Origin: Dyadobacter sp. 50-39
GTDB taxonomy: Bacteria; Bacteroidota; Bacteroidia; Cytophagales; Spirosomataceae
Length of the DNA stretch: 64,000 nt
Assembly: GCA_001898145.1 (NCBI GenBank)
Contig: MKSR01000019.1
Location: 62,001-126,000, forward strand
Direction: 5' to 3'
Shown here piece by piece: positions 42,229 to 50,391 of this stretch. A program made the translations under genes and the position numbers. Under the pieces are notes generated by a model. The model saw only the letters and a program-made list of their open reading frames with translations, had not been told where the DNA came from and did not search any database. How positions within the stretch are numbered: the stretch's first letter is position 1; every line of letters begins with the position of its first letter.

Positions 42229-43251
42229 TTAGGGTACCAAAATTACGGAACCTATCGTTTTCCGCGCTTCGAGATCGGCCTGGGCCTGAAATGCTTTGGA
42301 TAATGGGTACCGGGTAATGGCTAACTTGCCGAATATACCGCTGCTGAACGCCTCGAAGATGTCTGTCGCATAGGCTTCCAGCGTGTCGCGATCGGTAATG
42401 TAGGCGCTCAACGTGGGTGTGGCCATCACAATGGCCCTTTCACGCAGCAATGCATGGTCGATGTGCTCCGGCTGACCCGACGACGAACCGTAAAGCACGA
42501 TCTTGCCGCCTTTCCGGATCACATCCAGCGAATAACCGAATGTATCCTTTCCGACTCCGTCGAACACGACATCCACACCACGACCTTCGGTAATTTCACG
42601 TACCGAGTGCACAAATTCCCTGCATTCTGCCAGAAAAGCATAGTCGGCCCCATTGGCGAGTACCACTTCCTTTTTCTCTTCCGACCCGGTCGTGCCGATC
42701 ACTGTCGCACCCAGTGCTTTCGCCCATTTGGTCACAAGCGTCCCTACGCCTCCCGCAGCCGCATGCACCAGCACCACGTCTCCGGGCTGAATGGGATGGA
42801 TCACTTTCACGAGCATTCTCGCTGTAAAACCTTTCACCAGCATCGCTGCCGCTTCGTCGGTTGCGATGCCTTCGGGGATATGGATCAGCTGCTGGGTGGA
42901 TACGACACGGCTTTCCGCATAAGCACCCGGAATAAAGTGGTAACCCACGCGATCGCCAACATTGAATTCGGTAACCCAAGGCCCCACGGCGTCGATCACG
43001 CCGGCGGCTTCCACACCGGGAGTGTAGGGGAATGATTTGACGGGGAATTTGCCGTCGCGGTAATAAGTATCTACAAAATTCAGCCCGATGGCCTCCTGGC
43101 GCACCCTGACCTGCCCTGCGCCGGGTTCTGTAATGCTCTCTCTTTCGTAACCCAGCACCGAAGGCCCTCCTTGCTTGTAGATTTTTACTATACCAGATTT
43201 ATTTGCGATTTCTGTAACTAACCCTGACATGTCCGTAACCATTGTCATCAT
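42229..43251 (-). CDS. NADPH:quinone oxidoreductase (zinc-independent MDR family)
   Basis: A 340-residue medium-chain dehydrogenase/reductase of the quinone oxidoreductase type. GroES-like half with VRVRQEAIGLNFVDTYYRDGKFPVKSFPYTPGVEAAGVI; Rossmann half with VHAAAGGVGTLVTKWAKALGATVIGT. The structural-zinc Cys cluster of alcohol dehydrogenases is absent. It reduces quinones or other electrophiles with NADPH. The first 15-20 residues are not conserved in the family, so the true start could be one of several later ATG codons (43248, 43242, 43230). It is the second gene of the TetR operon. Confidence 0.9.
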   Translation of the reverse strand: MMTMVTDMSGLVTEIANKSGIVKIYKQGGPSVLGYERESITEPGAGQVRVRQEAIGLNFVDTYYRDGKFPVKSFPYTPGVEAAGVIDAVGPWVTEFNVGDRVGYHFIPGAYAESRVVSTQQLIHIPEGIATDEAAAMLVKGFTARMLVKVIHPIQPGDVVLVHAAAGGVGTLVTKWAKALGATVIGTTGSEEKKEVVLANGADYAFLAECREFVHSVREITEGRGVDVVFDGVGKDTFGYSLDVIRKGGKIVLYGSSSGQPEHIDHALLRERAIVMATPTLSAYITDRDTLEAYATDIFEAFSSGIFGKLAITRYPLSKAFQAQADLEARKTIGSVILVP

Positions 43252-43278
43252 GGAATGTTTGCTCCACCATTGGACAAA

Positions 43279-43857
43279 TTATTTTTTGATAGATTTTATT
43301 AAAAAGTCGGCCTGCTGCTGCACCAGCTCGCCATCACCGTACACCAGGTAAGCCTGCCAGAATCCGGTGAAATTCGAAACAATGAAATTCGCCAGCATAG
43401 CCGGGTCCCTCTTGCTGCTGACCTCCTCCGCTTTCTGGGCCTTTTTCAAAAGGTCTTTCAGCAGGGCCGTCAGATTGGTGGTATTTTGTTTCAATATGGC
43501 ATGCACTTCTTCATCTACCGAAGCCAGCTCGAATGTCGATTTTACACCGAGGCAGGTCCTTTCCTCCTCTATTGTCCTGACAGCCGCCTTCCGGATGATC
43601 TTTTCGATCGCCTTCATGGGCGACTTCGTTTCCACGGCCACTTTCCGGTAGTCTTCAAACATGCCTTCGGTATAGCTCAGCAGGCATTGTAGAAACAGGC
43701 TGTGCTTATCCCCATAGGTGTCGTATATACTTCCCCGGTTCAGGCCCATCGTATCTACGAGGTCCTGCATAGAGGTGGCGTTGTAGCCTTTCTGCCAGAA
43801 AAGGCACTTTGCCTTTTCCAGCCGCTCTTCGGGTTCGAATGCTTTGTTGCGTGCCAT
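43279..43857 (-). CDS. TetR/AcrR-family repressor heading the quinone-reductase/Kef operon
   Basis: 192 residues. N-terminal HTH: KAKCLFWQKGYNATSMQDLVDTMGLNRGSIYDTYGDKHSLFLQCL. The ligand-binding half has two Cys, one in TCLGVKSTFELASVDEEVH, which could sense electrophiles as in NemR; that is inference. It lies 27 bases upstream of the quinone reductase gene. Its own promoter and an operator-like dyad lie just upstream, so autoregulation of the whole operon is likely. Confidence 0.92.
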   Translation of the reverse strand: MARNKAFEPEERLEKAKCLFWQKGYNATSMQDLVDTMGLNRGSIYDTYGDKHSLFLQCLLSYTEGMFEDYRKVAVETKSPMKAIEKIIRKAAVRTIEEERTCLGVKSTFELASVDEEVHAILKQNTTNLTALLKDLLKKAQKAEEVSSKRDPAMLANFIVSNFTGFWQAYLVYGDGELVQQQADFLIKSIKK

Positions 43858-43874
43858 GATTACCAGACAATTAT

Positions 43875-43905
43875 TTCTGAACGAACGTTCCAGAATTCAA
43901 AGATA
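43875..43905 (-). promoter_or_regulatory. Promoter and operator-like dyad of the TetR-QOR-KefG-KefB operon
   Basis: On the reverse strand TATCTTTG (43905-43898) is a perfect -7 box with a CTG near -33. Directly downstream, covering the expected transcription start, is a dyad: TTCTG (43875-43879) with CAGAA (43891-43895), and a nested one, GAACG-AA-CGTTC (43879-43890). This is where an autoregulating TetR repressor would bind. Confidence 0.7.
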
Positions 43906-43943
43906 TTCTGTCCAACAAATTCAGGTAAAGCCAGTTACCGTCG

Positions 43944-44738
43944 TCAGATAATGAACTTGGCCACGCCGCCATCCACTTTCAGCGCCGAGCCGTTGGTTCC
44001 CGAAGAAAGCGGGCTTGCTACGTAAGTGACGAGGTTGGCGATTTCTTCTACCGACGCGAAACGCTGCAAAAGTGATGTAGGCCGCGCATTTTTAAAAAAG
44101 TCCTTCTCGGCTTGCTCGGCCGACATGTTGTTGGCTTCGCCCAGTTGCTTTACAAAATCGGCCACGCCTTCCGATTTCGTCGGGCCCGGCATTACCGTGT
44201 TCACCGTAACATTGGTGCCCTTGGTCAGCTCAGCCAAACCGCGGCTCACTGCCAGCTGAGCCGTTTTGGTGGTGCCGTAGTGGATCATTTCCTCTGGGAT
44301 ATTGACGCCCGATTCGCTGGAAATGAAAATAATCCGGCCCCAGTTTTGGGCGAGCATTTTCGGGAACAGATGCCTCGCAAGCCGCACGCCGCTCATGACA
44401 TTCACCTCAAAAAACCGGAACCACTCTTCGTCTGAAATGTCGGTAAACTGCTTCGGCTCGAAAATTCCCGCATTATTGACCAGGATATCCACGTTGGGCA
44501 GCTGTTGCAGCAATGCATTCACCTGCTCCACTTTTGAAAAATCGGCTACCAATCCGCTTGCATTCGCTCCGGGTACCGAATCTTTTAATTTCTGAACAGC
44601 CTCGGCCACTTTACTTTCCGAGCGCCCGTTGATAATGACATTCGCGCCTTCCTTTAAGAGGCTTTGTGCGATGGCAAAGCCGATACCTTGTGTAGAACCA
44701 CTAATGAACGCAGTTTTCCCATTCAATTTCAAATCCAT
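43944..44738 (-). CDS. Short-chain dehydrogenase/reductase
   Basis: About 264 residues from the ATG at 44738 (MDLKLNGKTAFISG). Classical SDR motifs are present: coenzyme loop SGSTQGIGFAIAQ, VNNAGIFEP, IIFISSESG, the catalytic YGTTK with Tyr and Lys, and VNTVMPGPTKSEGV. The substrate is not readable. The frame extends upstream to 44777 but that part is not conserved in the family. It ends 86 bases upstream of the tetR gene on the same strand and may be a target of that repressor, but the operator lies between them on the tetR side. Confidence 0.9.
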   Translation of the reverse strand: MDLKLNGKTAFISGSTQGIGFAIAQSLLKEGANVIINGRSESKVAEAVQKLKDSVPGANASGLVADFSKVEQVNALLQQLPNVDILVNNAGIFEPKQFTDISDEEWFRFFEVNVMSGVRLARHLFPKMLAQNWGRIIFISSESGVNIPEEMIHYGTTKTAQLAVSRGLAELTKGTNVTVNTVMPGPTKSEGVADFVKQLGEANNMSAEQAEKDFFKNARPTSLLQRFASVEEIANLVTYVASPLSSGTNGSALKVDGGVAKFII

Positions 44739-44816
44739 AAAACTTTGATGATAAGAGCGTGAGGAATGTTTGAACAATCGATAATTTTATAACACATCAC
44801 CTGACAAAATGATCGC

Positions 44817-45695
44817 ATGAGACACATTTATCTTTTGTTACTATTACTGTTTTCATTGGACTCTTTCGCGCAAGGTCCCCGCGTGCTGATCGTCACCGCC
44901 CACCCGGACGATGAAACGATGTTTCCGGTAACAGTTTTTAAAATTACCCGCGAGCTAAAAGGCTCCGCCGACCTTGCATTGATCACAGATGCGTCGGGTG
45001 GCTATAACGGCCTGGTCGCATCCACCTATTACGGTCTGAACCTCGTGGATTCGGCAACGGGCAGAAAGCACTTGCCTTTAATCCGTAAGAAAGAACTGAT
45101 GGCTTCCGGCGAAGTGATGGGCATCGGGAATTTCTTCTTCCTCGACCAGCTCGACGACTATTACAACCGTGACGAAAAACCGTATCTGCAAGGCAAAAAC
45201 TGGGACATTGCCTACGTGGAAAAGAAACTGGACCATATTCTGGCCCAAGGCAACTACGACTTCATATTCTGCCTTATCCCGCACGAAGGCCAGCACGCAC
45301 ACCACAAAACGGCGTCGATCAGCGCGATACGGGCCGTACAGCGGTACAAAGGGATAAAAAAACCGATTGTGCTCGGCGGGCAATCCCAAAATAAAGGCTA
45401 TACCTTCCAATTCTCAGGCCTTGCCGGGTATCCGGAAACCAATATTCTCAAAACGGCTCCCGCTTTCGAATTTGACCGTTCTTACAGCTTTGGCGAGGAT
45501 CAAAAACACAGCTATATGATCGTAGCCGACTGGGTAAAGGCCGCGCACAAATCACAAAGCGGCGATATGAACCAGGCCATGCATCGTGGCGACCTGGAAG
45601 TGTTCTGGTATTTCGCGCTGAATGGTGAAGGGGCTATTGCCCAAACAAAAGCGCTTTTTGATGCATTGAATTCTTCGGGATACTCGAAAAGGTAG
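44817..45695 (+). CDS. Secreted PIG-L/LmbE-family deacetylase
   Basis: 292 residues with a signal peptide (1-19). The zinc site is in VLIVTAHPDDETMF (AHPDDE at 28-33), with HEGQHAHHKTAS providing later His residues. The fold deacetylates N-acetylglucosaminyl or related amides; members include MshB, BshB (bacillithiol synthesis) and antibiotic enzymes. BshB is cytoplasmic, so the secretion signal argues against that role here. It is transcribed divergently from the SDR gene. Confidence 0.9.
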   Translation: MRHIYLLLLLLFSLDSFAQGPRVLIVTAHPDDETMFPVTVFKITRELKGSADLALITDASGGYNGLVASTYYGLNLVDSATGRKHLPLIRKKELMASGEVMGIGNFFFLDQLDDYYNRDEKPYLQGKNWDIAYVEKKLDHILAQGNYDFIFCLIPHEGQHAHHKTASISAIRAVQRYKGIKKPIVLGGQSQNKGYTFQFSGLAGYPETNILKTAPAFEFDRSYSFGEDQKHSYMIVADWVKAAHKSQSGDMNQAMHRGDLEVFWYFALNGEGAIAQTKALFDALNSSGYSKR

Positions 45696-45701
45696 CAGTG
45701 C

Positions 45702-46469
45702 CTACGCAGGCTGGAACGTCATAAAAAGGGAGCTGCCGAACGGGGCTTTGCCGAGAATGGCCGATTCGGCTTTGGTAATGGTTTTTAAAATCGCATTGAC
45801 AGCATCGCCCGGGTATTCCACGTCCGAATCGAGCTTTTCAATGTCGATCTTCTTCTTCCGGATCTGGTAGTTCTGCCATTGCCGCACGAGCAAAATCGGC
45901 AATGAAAGCGCAAATGGCCAGTAGGTGTTATAATCAATCCGCAGTCCCGCAGCTTTGGCGAATGCCTGAAACTGTTCGAGTTTAAAGCGCCGCGAGCTAC
46001 CTACGGCAAGGTCGTGCGTGCCTGAGAAAGCTTCAAATGCATGAATGTTGATAATAATCAGTCCGTTGCGGCTCAGGCGGCTTTTAAATGCAGCTAATGC
46101 GCGGACGATCTCCTCGTCGGTCAGGAAGTAGAGCGCGTCGTTGCAGGTGATGATATCGAAAGTTTCGCCCGCTTCAAAAGTGTCCACATTCCGCAGGTCG
46201 CCGAAGACCACATTCAGGCCCCGCTCATTCGAGAAATCGATGGCATGCTGCGAATAATCGAAGCCCCGAAGATTGGCATAACCACTCTCTTTCAAAAACG
46301 ACAGCAACCCACCCGTACCACAGGCGGCGTCGAGGATTTTGAGATCGGGACCCATCGCGCTGAAATGCTTTCTGATCTGGCTCAAAACCTTTCCGTGAAG
46401 AATCTGGTACCACCAAAGCCTGCGCTCGGTTTCATACATCCGCTGGTATTCGAGCCGGTTGTCGATCAT
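45702..46469 (-). CDS. Class I SAM-dependent methyltransferase
   Basis: 255 residues. SAM-binding motif I ILDAACGTGGLLSFLKESG, then RGFDYSQHAIDFSNERG, VVFGDLRNV and ITCNDALYFL. Starts [21 protein letters not shown], a start seen in methyltransferases of polysaccharide clusters. Its start overlaps the end of the glycosyltransferase gene by 4 bases, and it is the last gene of the sugar operon. Likely methylates a sugar or lipid-linked intermediate; the acceptor is not readable. Confidence 0.9.
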   Translation of the reverse strand: MIDNRLEYQRMYETERRLWWYQILHGKVLSQIRKHFSAMGPDLKILDAACGTGGLLSFLKESGYANLRGFDYSQHAIDFSNERGLNVVFGDLRNVDTFEAGETFDIITCNDALYFLTDEEIVRALAAFKSRLSRNGLIIINIHAFEAFSGTHDLAVGSSRRFKLEQFQAFAKAAGLRIDYNTYWPFALSLPILLVRQWQNYQIRKKKIDIEKLDSDVEYPGDAVNAILKTITKAESAILGKAPFGSSLFMTFQPA

Positions 46470-47386
46470 ACGTGCTCTGAGCTGTTATATTTGATCACGT
46501 ATTGCGGCTGCCCGCTTTGCGCCATGAAACTCTTGCCGATATATTCCCCCAAAACGCTCAAGAGCATGCATTGAATGCCGCCGATGAAAATAATGGTGGC
46601 TGTTACCACCTGCCACCCCTTCGGATCGGGACCGATAATCCATTGGATAGTCAGGAAGAGCAGAAGCAAAAACCCTAAACTGAACAAGCCCACGCCAATT
46701 GGCACGAACAAGCGGATGGGTAGCGAGGAGTAGCAGAAAAGAATATTGAGGAAAAGCGATACCAGCTTATGCAAGGTGTAGTTAGAAGCGCCTTCTTCCC
46801 GCTTCTGGTGCGCCACCTGCACTGTACCGATATTCCGCGTGATCCTGAATATCAGCCCGTCGATATACGGATAGGGCCCGTGATACTTGATGATCTCCTG
46901 CACCACTTCCTGGCGGATGAGTTTGAAGCTCGACAAATACAGGTCCTTGGGTTTGTTCAGCAGATAACTCGTCAGCCAGTTCACAAACCTGCTGCCCATA
47001 TTCCGGCCTACCGAATGCTGTTTTTTCGCATAGTAGGTGTAAACCACGTCATAATCGCCCGATTCGGCGGTTTCTACCAGCTTTAATATCTCTTCCGGCG
47101 GGTTCTGAAAATCGTCGTCGATCATCACGCAGTAGTTGCCGTACGCCCAGTTGAGGCCGCACATCACCGCATTGAACTCTCCGTAATTACGCCGCAATGA
47201 AATAAAGCGGACATTGGCATAAGCACCCGACAACTCCCGGCATACCTGCTCGGAACCATCCCGGCTGCCGTCGTTCACCATCACGATCTCAAATGATATT
47301 TCCGATAATGTAGCTTGCAGCTTTTCGATCAGCGGCCGAATGGTCTTTTCGCTGTTGTAAACCGGGATGATGACCGATAGCTTCAT
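46466..47386 (-). CDS. GT2-family glycosyltransferase with two C-terminal membrane helices (GtrB/DPM1-like)
   Basis: 306 residues. GT-A fold: [37 protein letters not shown], and the metal-site [13 protein letters not shown]. Two helices near 232-290 anchor it ([20 protein letters not shown] and [19 protein letters not shown]). Relatives transfer a sugar from a nucleotide donor to undecaprenyl phosphate on the cytoplasmic face. Overlaps both neighbours by 4 bases. Confidence 0.93.
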   Translation of the reverse strand: MKLSVIIPVYNSEKTIRPLIEKLQATLSEISFEIVMVNDGSRDGSEQVCRELSGAYANVRFISLRRNYGEFNAVMCGLNWAYGNYCVMIDDDFQNPPEEILKLVETAESGDYDVVYTYYAKKQHSVGRNMGSRFVNWLTSYLLNKPKDLYLSSFKLIRQEVVQEIIKYHGPYPYIDGLIFRITRNIGTVQVAHQKREEGASNYTLHKLVSLFLNILFCYSSLPIRLFVPIGVGLFSLGFLLLLFLTIQWIIGPDPKGWQVVTATIIFIGGIQCMLLSVLGEYIGKSFMAQSGQPQYVIKYNSSEHV

Positions 47387-48477
47387 TGAAGATCGAATTG
47401 ATTGACGGTTTGGATGATATAGGCCACTTCATCGTCCGTCAGAACCGGGTTGAGCGGCAAGCTGATCACCTGCTGGTGAATCTGCTCTGTCAATGGCAAA
47501 TGTAAATCTTTAAATTCTTTGTAAGCGGATTGCTTATGAATGGGTTGCGGATAATGCACATTGGTCTGCACCCCGCGTGCATCGAGGAAAGCGATGAATT
47601 CCGCGCGCCGGGGATGGCGCACCACGAACAAGTGCCAGGCGTCCCCGGAAATCCGATCGCCGGGTGGTAATACGAGGTCCCTGCATTTCAACTCCCGCAA
47701 ATACCGGCCTGCTATCTCGCGGCGCCGGGCGTTTTCGGGGTCGAGGTAGGGCAGTTTCACGCTGAGGATGGCGGCCTGCATTTCGTCCAGGCGGCTGTTG
47801 ACGCCCTGGTATTCATTCTGGTAGCGGACTACCGAGCCGTAGTTGCGCAGGTAACGTATTTTTTCGGCAAGAGCCGCATCGTTGGTCGTAATAGCACCGG
47901 CATCTCCCAATGCACCCAGGTTTTTGGTGGGATAGAAACTGAATGCCGTCGCATGCGCCCACGAGCCCACCTTTCGGCCCGCGTGCGTGGCCCCGTGCGC
48001 CTGCGCAGCGTCCGTGACCACTTTGAGGTTGTATTTTTTAGCAAGATCCAGGATCTGCGCTATTTCGCAGCTTCGTCCGTAGAGGTCCACGGTGATAATG
48101 GCCTTCGTGCGCGGCGTAATCGCCTGTTCAATCAGCGCGGGGTCGATCAGCATCGTATCCGGGTCGGGCTCCACGAAAACCGGCGTCAGATGCAGATAGC
48201 TCACCGGGAGTACCGAAGCGATATAGGTGTTGGCCGGGACGATAATTTCACTGTCTTCGGGCAGATCCATCGCCAGCAATATGAGCGTAATCGCATCGAG
48301 GCCGTTGGCAGTCCCTACGCAATGCTCCGCTTCACAGTAATCGGCAAAATCCTTTTCAAATGTTTTCAATTCATTGCCCAGAATGTACCATCCCGAGCGG
48401 ATCACCCGCAGGGAAGCCGCTTCTATCGCTTGCAGATAAGGGGCATTTACCTGATTTAAATCCAGGAATGGGATCAT
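47383..48477 (-). CDS. DegT/DnrJ/EryC1-family sugar aminotransferase (FdtB/QdtB-like)
   Basis: 364 residues of a PLP-dependent nucleotide-sugar transaminase. Starts [20 protein letters not shown]; the PLP Lys185 lies in [27 protein letters not shown] holds the Asp that binds the pyridine nitrogen. Next to an FdtA/QdtA isomerase, it most likely aminates dTDP-3-keto-6-deoxyhexose at C3 to give a dTDP-3-amino-3,6-dideoxy-hexose (Fuc3N or Qui3N). Overlaps the isomerase gene by 4 bases. Confidence 0.93.
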   Translation of the reverse strand: MIPFLDLNQVNAPYLQAIEAASLRVIRSGWYILGNELKTFEKDFADYCEAEHCVGTANGLDAITLILLAMDLPEDSEIIVPANTYIASVLPVSYLHLTPVFVEPDPDTMLIDPALIEQAITPRTKAIITVDLYGRSCEIAQILDLAKKYNLKVVTDAAQAHGATHAGRKVGSWAHATAFSFYPTKNLGALGDAGAITTNDAALAEKIRYLRNYGSVVRYQNEYQGVNSRLDEMQAAILSVKLPYLDPENARRREIAGRYLRELKCRDLVLPPGDRISGDAWHLFVVRHPRRAEFIAFLDARGVQTNVHYPQPIHKQSAYKEFKDLHLPLTEQIHQQVISLPLNPVLTDDEVAYIIQTVNQFDLQ

Positions 48478-48869
48478 TGAGATACAATCTGGATTAACTG
48501 GTTCAGTGGATAAGGCTCGTCGATGTAGTCGGCTTTGTCGTAATATTCATTGGACAATACCAGCAGGATCGCATCTTCTGAAAACGAATCCATGATATGC
48601 CAGTCTTTGGGTTCCAGGATGAGGCAGGAAACGGGATTATCGAGCATGAAAATCTCCTCTTTCTCGCCGTCGTTGGAGTATATACGACAACTTCCGTGAA
48701 TACATACCAGGGCATTCCACGTCTTGTGGTGCCTGTGTCCCCCTCTCTGTGTCTCACTCGCGCCGTAGATGTAAAAAACGCGTTTGATCGTACCGGGGAT
48801 GATTTTTTCAAAGACTGTGAGGTTACCCGATCCGGTGTTAAATGTGTCCAGCTGTACTAAAAGCGGCAT
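48474..48869 (-). CDS. Cupin sugar 3,4-ketoisomerase (FdtA/QdtA-like)
   Basis: 131 residues, one WxcM-like cupin. Core: [28 protein letters not shown], the catalytic His pair in GHRHH, then [35 protein letters not shown]. FdtA and QdtA isomerise dTDP-4-keto-6-deoxy-glucose to the 3-keto compound, fixing the galacto or gluco series. Which series applies cannot be judged by eye. First gene of the operon; no rmlA or rmlB nearby, so dTDP-sugar precursor must come from elsewhere. Confidence 0.92.
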   Translation of the reverse strand: MPLLVQLDTFNTGSGNLTVFEKIIPGTIKRVFYIYGASETQRGGHRHHKTWNALVCIHGSCRIYSNDGEKEEIFMLDNPVSCLILEPKDWHIMDSFSEDAILLVLSNEYYDKADYIDEPYPLNQLIQIVSQ

Positions 48870-48973
48870 AATGCAATTTCTAGATTGTTAGGGTGTGGCT
48901 AAACTCCTTCACATACACGATCCTGTTCCGAAGTAACCGTTTAGTAAATGTCAGCTATTTTTCCTTTAAAATA

Positions 48974-48981
48974 CAAAAATA
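48974..48981 (-). promoter_or_regulatory. -7 box of the amino-sugar operon
   Basis: TATTTTTG on the reverse strand matches TAnnTTTG exactly, about 105 bases before the FdtA/QdtA-type start codon. No clear -33 TTG. The rest of the 273-base gap (48870-49142) contains a 7-bp inverted repeat, ACCAATG / CATTGGT at 49070-49091, and otherwise nothing that I recognise. Confidence 0.5.
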
Positions 48982-49142
48982 CCTTTCACATAAAAAAATC
49001 GATTACCCTTAGGCAAGGCTTAATGATCTTTTAATGCATTATACCCGGGGTGCTGCCACTCTCGCGTTGACCAATGTTGCCAGGCATTGGTTAGGAAAGG
49101 ACGAAAATTAGCGCCGCCACCCCTAGCCGGGTGCCCCTGCCT

Positions 49143-50342
49143 CTAATTAAAAAATCCCCATTGCAGGCGGTGGTCGATCAGCATTAACACTTTAACGGGC
49201 AGCGGTTCCAGCCAGAGAATTTTATTATAACCCATATAGAAAACCTGCGGATGGGCCACACATACGATCATTGTAAAAAACAGGACGAGCCGCACGCTGG
49301 ATGTAGAAGAGGTTTCGATGAGGATGAAAACAGCGAGGAGTATAAAAGGAAAGCCATAGGACAGCGCCCTGTCGATGTCATGGACATAAATGCCCGTTGC
49401 TACCAGTATGGCGAAACCGGCCATCAGCGCAAGCAGGAGCCAATATCTCCTCGTAAGGCACAGCACGGCAAATGCGGCGATCAAAAGCAACCAAGTGCCT
49501 TCAAATGCCCCCCAAATGCTGCTACCCAACCCGTTCCGGTGCGCATTGGCGAACAATACCGGCGTCCCGATCGTAGAATAGGAATGGTGGGGAAAATAGG
49601 TGGTCTGCACGTACTCGCGGATCGTGAAATAGATCGCCCAGGCTACCCAAACAACCAGCGCTTCACCCGTAAATGCCGATTTGAGCAAACCCGGAACACC
49701 AAAATTGTTGCTGCGATAGGCCTTTGTACCCATCCACCAAAGCAGCAGGTAGCTCCCCGCTACCACTGCCCGCTCGTCGGTGAAGAACGCGATTTGAAGC
49801 GATAGAAAAATAACGAGCGGATTTTTGCTCAATAATGCGAGCAATAGGAAAAAAAAGGCAAATTCATCGCCATAGCCGTGCACATCCGCAAACGCCCACA
49901 CGCTCACGAAAATGTTGGCCATTGCCGTCACAAAGAGCGCCGTAATGATCTTATCGCCCGAAATGGAATAGATATAGCCCGCGATTTTATATAAAAACAG
50001 CACACCCAGCACAGCCTGGATAATAAGGATCAGCAGCACGTTATGGCCGGTCAGAAACGAAAGGAGCGGCAATGTCCAGCGGAAAATCATGTTCTCCCTG
50101 CGAACGTCGTAATCCATGTCCTTCGGATGCAGCAGGTCCTGCGCCTGGTTCTGGATAAATACCCATGCATCGAGGCTCACGCCATTGTTCTTCAAATGAT
50201 CGAGCAGTAGCGAATAGGGCGGAAAAGCGAGGAAAAGCGACAGCCCGACAGCAAAAAACGTAAGCTTCCACAGCCAGTTTTTCCCCGATAATTGTGCTTG
50301 AATCCAAAGCAGAGACGACCCGTAAAAGTTTTCCAAAAGCAT
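49143..50342 (-). CDS. Polytopic membrane protein of unknown function
   Basis: 399 residues with about 10 hydrophobic helices, among them WLWKLTFFAVGLSLFLAFPPY, LLILIIQAVLGVLFLYKIAGY, FAFFFLLLALLSKNPLVIFLSLQIAFF and the final VRLVLFFTMIVCVAHPQVFYM. The long first periplasmic loop (NNGVSLDAWVFIQNQAQDLLHPKDMDYD) and FADVHGYGDEFAF recall the GT-C type of glycosyltransferase, but no diagnostic motif is visible, so I make no assignment. Same strand as the sugar operon but separated from it by 273 bases. Confidence 0.7.
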   Translation of the reverse strand: MLLENFYGSSLLWIQAQLSGKNWLWKLTFFAVGLSLFLAFPPYSLLLDHLKNNGVSLDAWVFIQNQAQDLLHPKDMDYDVRRENMIFRWTLPLLSFLTGHNVLLILIIQAVLGVLFLYKIAGYIYSISGDKIITALFVTAMANIFVSVWAFADVHGYGDEFAFFFLLLALLSKNPLVIFLSLQIAFFTDERAVVAGSYLLLWWMGTKAYRSNNFGVPGLLKSAFTGEALVVWVAWAIYFTIREYVQTTYFPHHSYSTIGTPVLFANAHRNGLGSSIWGAFEGTWLLLIAAFAVLCLTRRYWLLLALMAGFAILVATGIYVHDIDRALSYGFPFILLAVFILIETSSTSSVRLVLFFTMIVCVAHPQVFYMGYNKILWLEPLPVKVLMLIDHRLQWGFFN

Positions 50343-50391
50343 AGGACGGCATGGCCAAATAGGCCCAAATATACATGATAATGTGTGATAC

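Noticed and set aside
44817-45695. Bacillithiol synthesis enzyme BshB
   Set aside because: The protein carries a secretion signal, while BshB is cytoplasmic; family resemblance alone is not enough.
49060-49142. tRNA or small RNA in the gap before the membrane protein gene
   Set aside because: The short inverted repeats do not give a cloverleaf, and there is no recognisable T-loop sequence.
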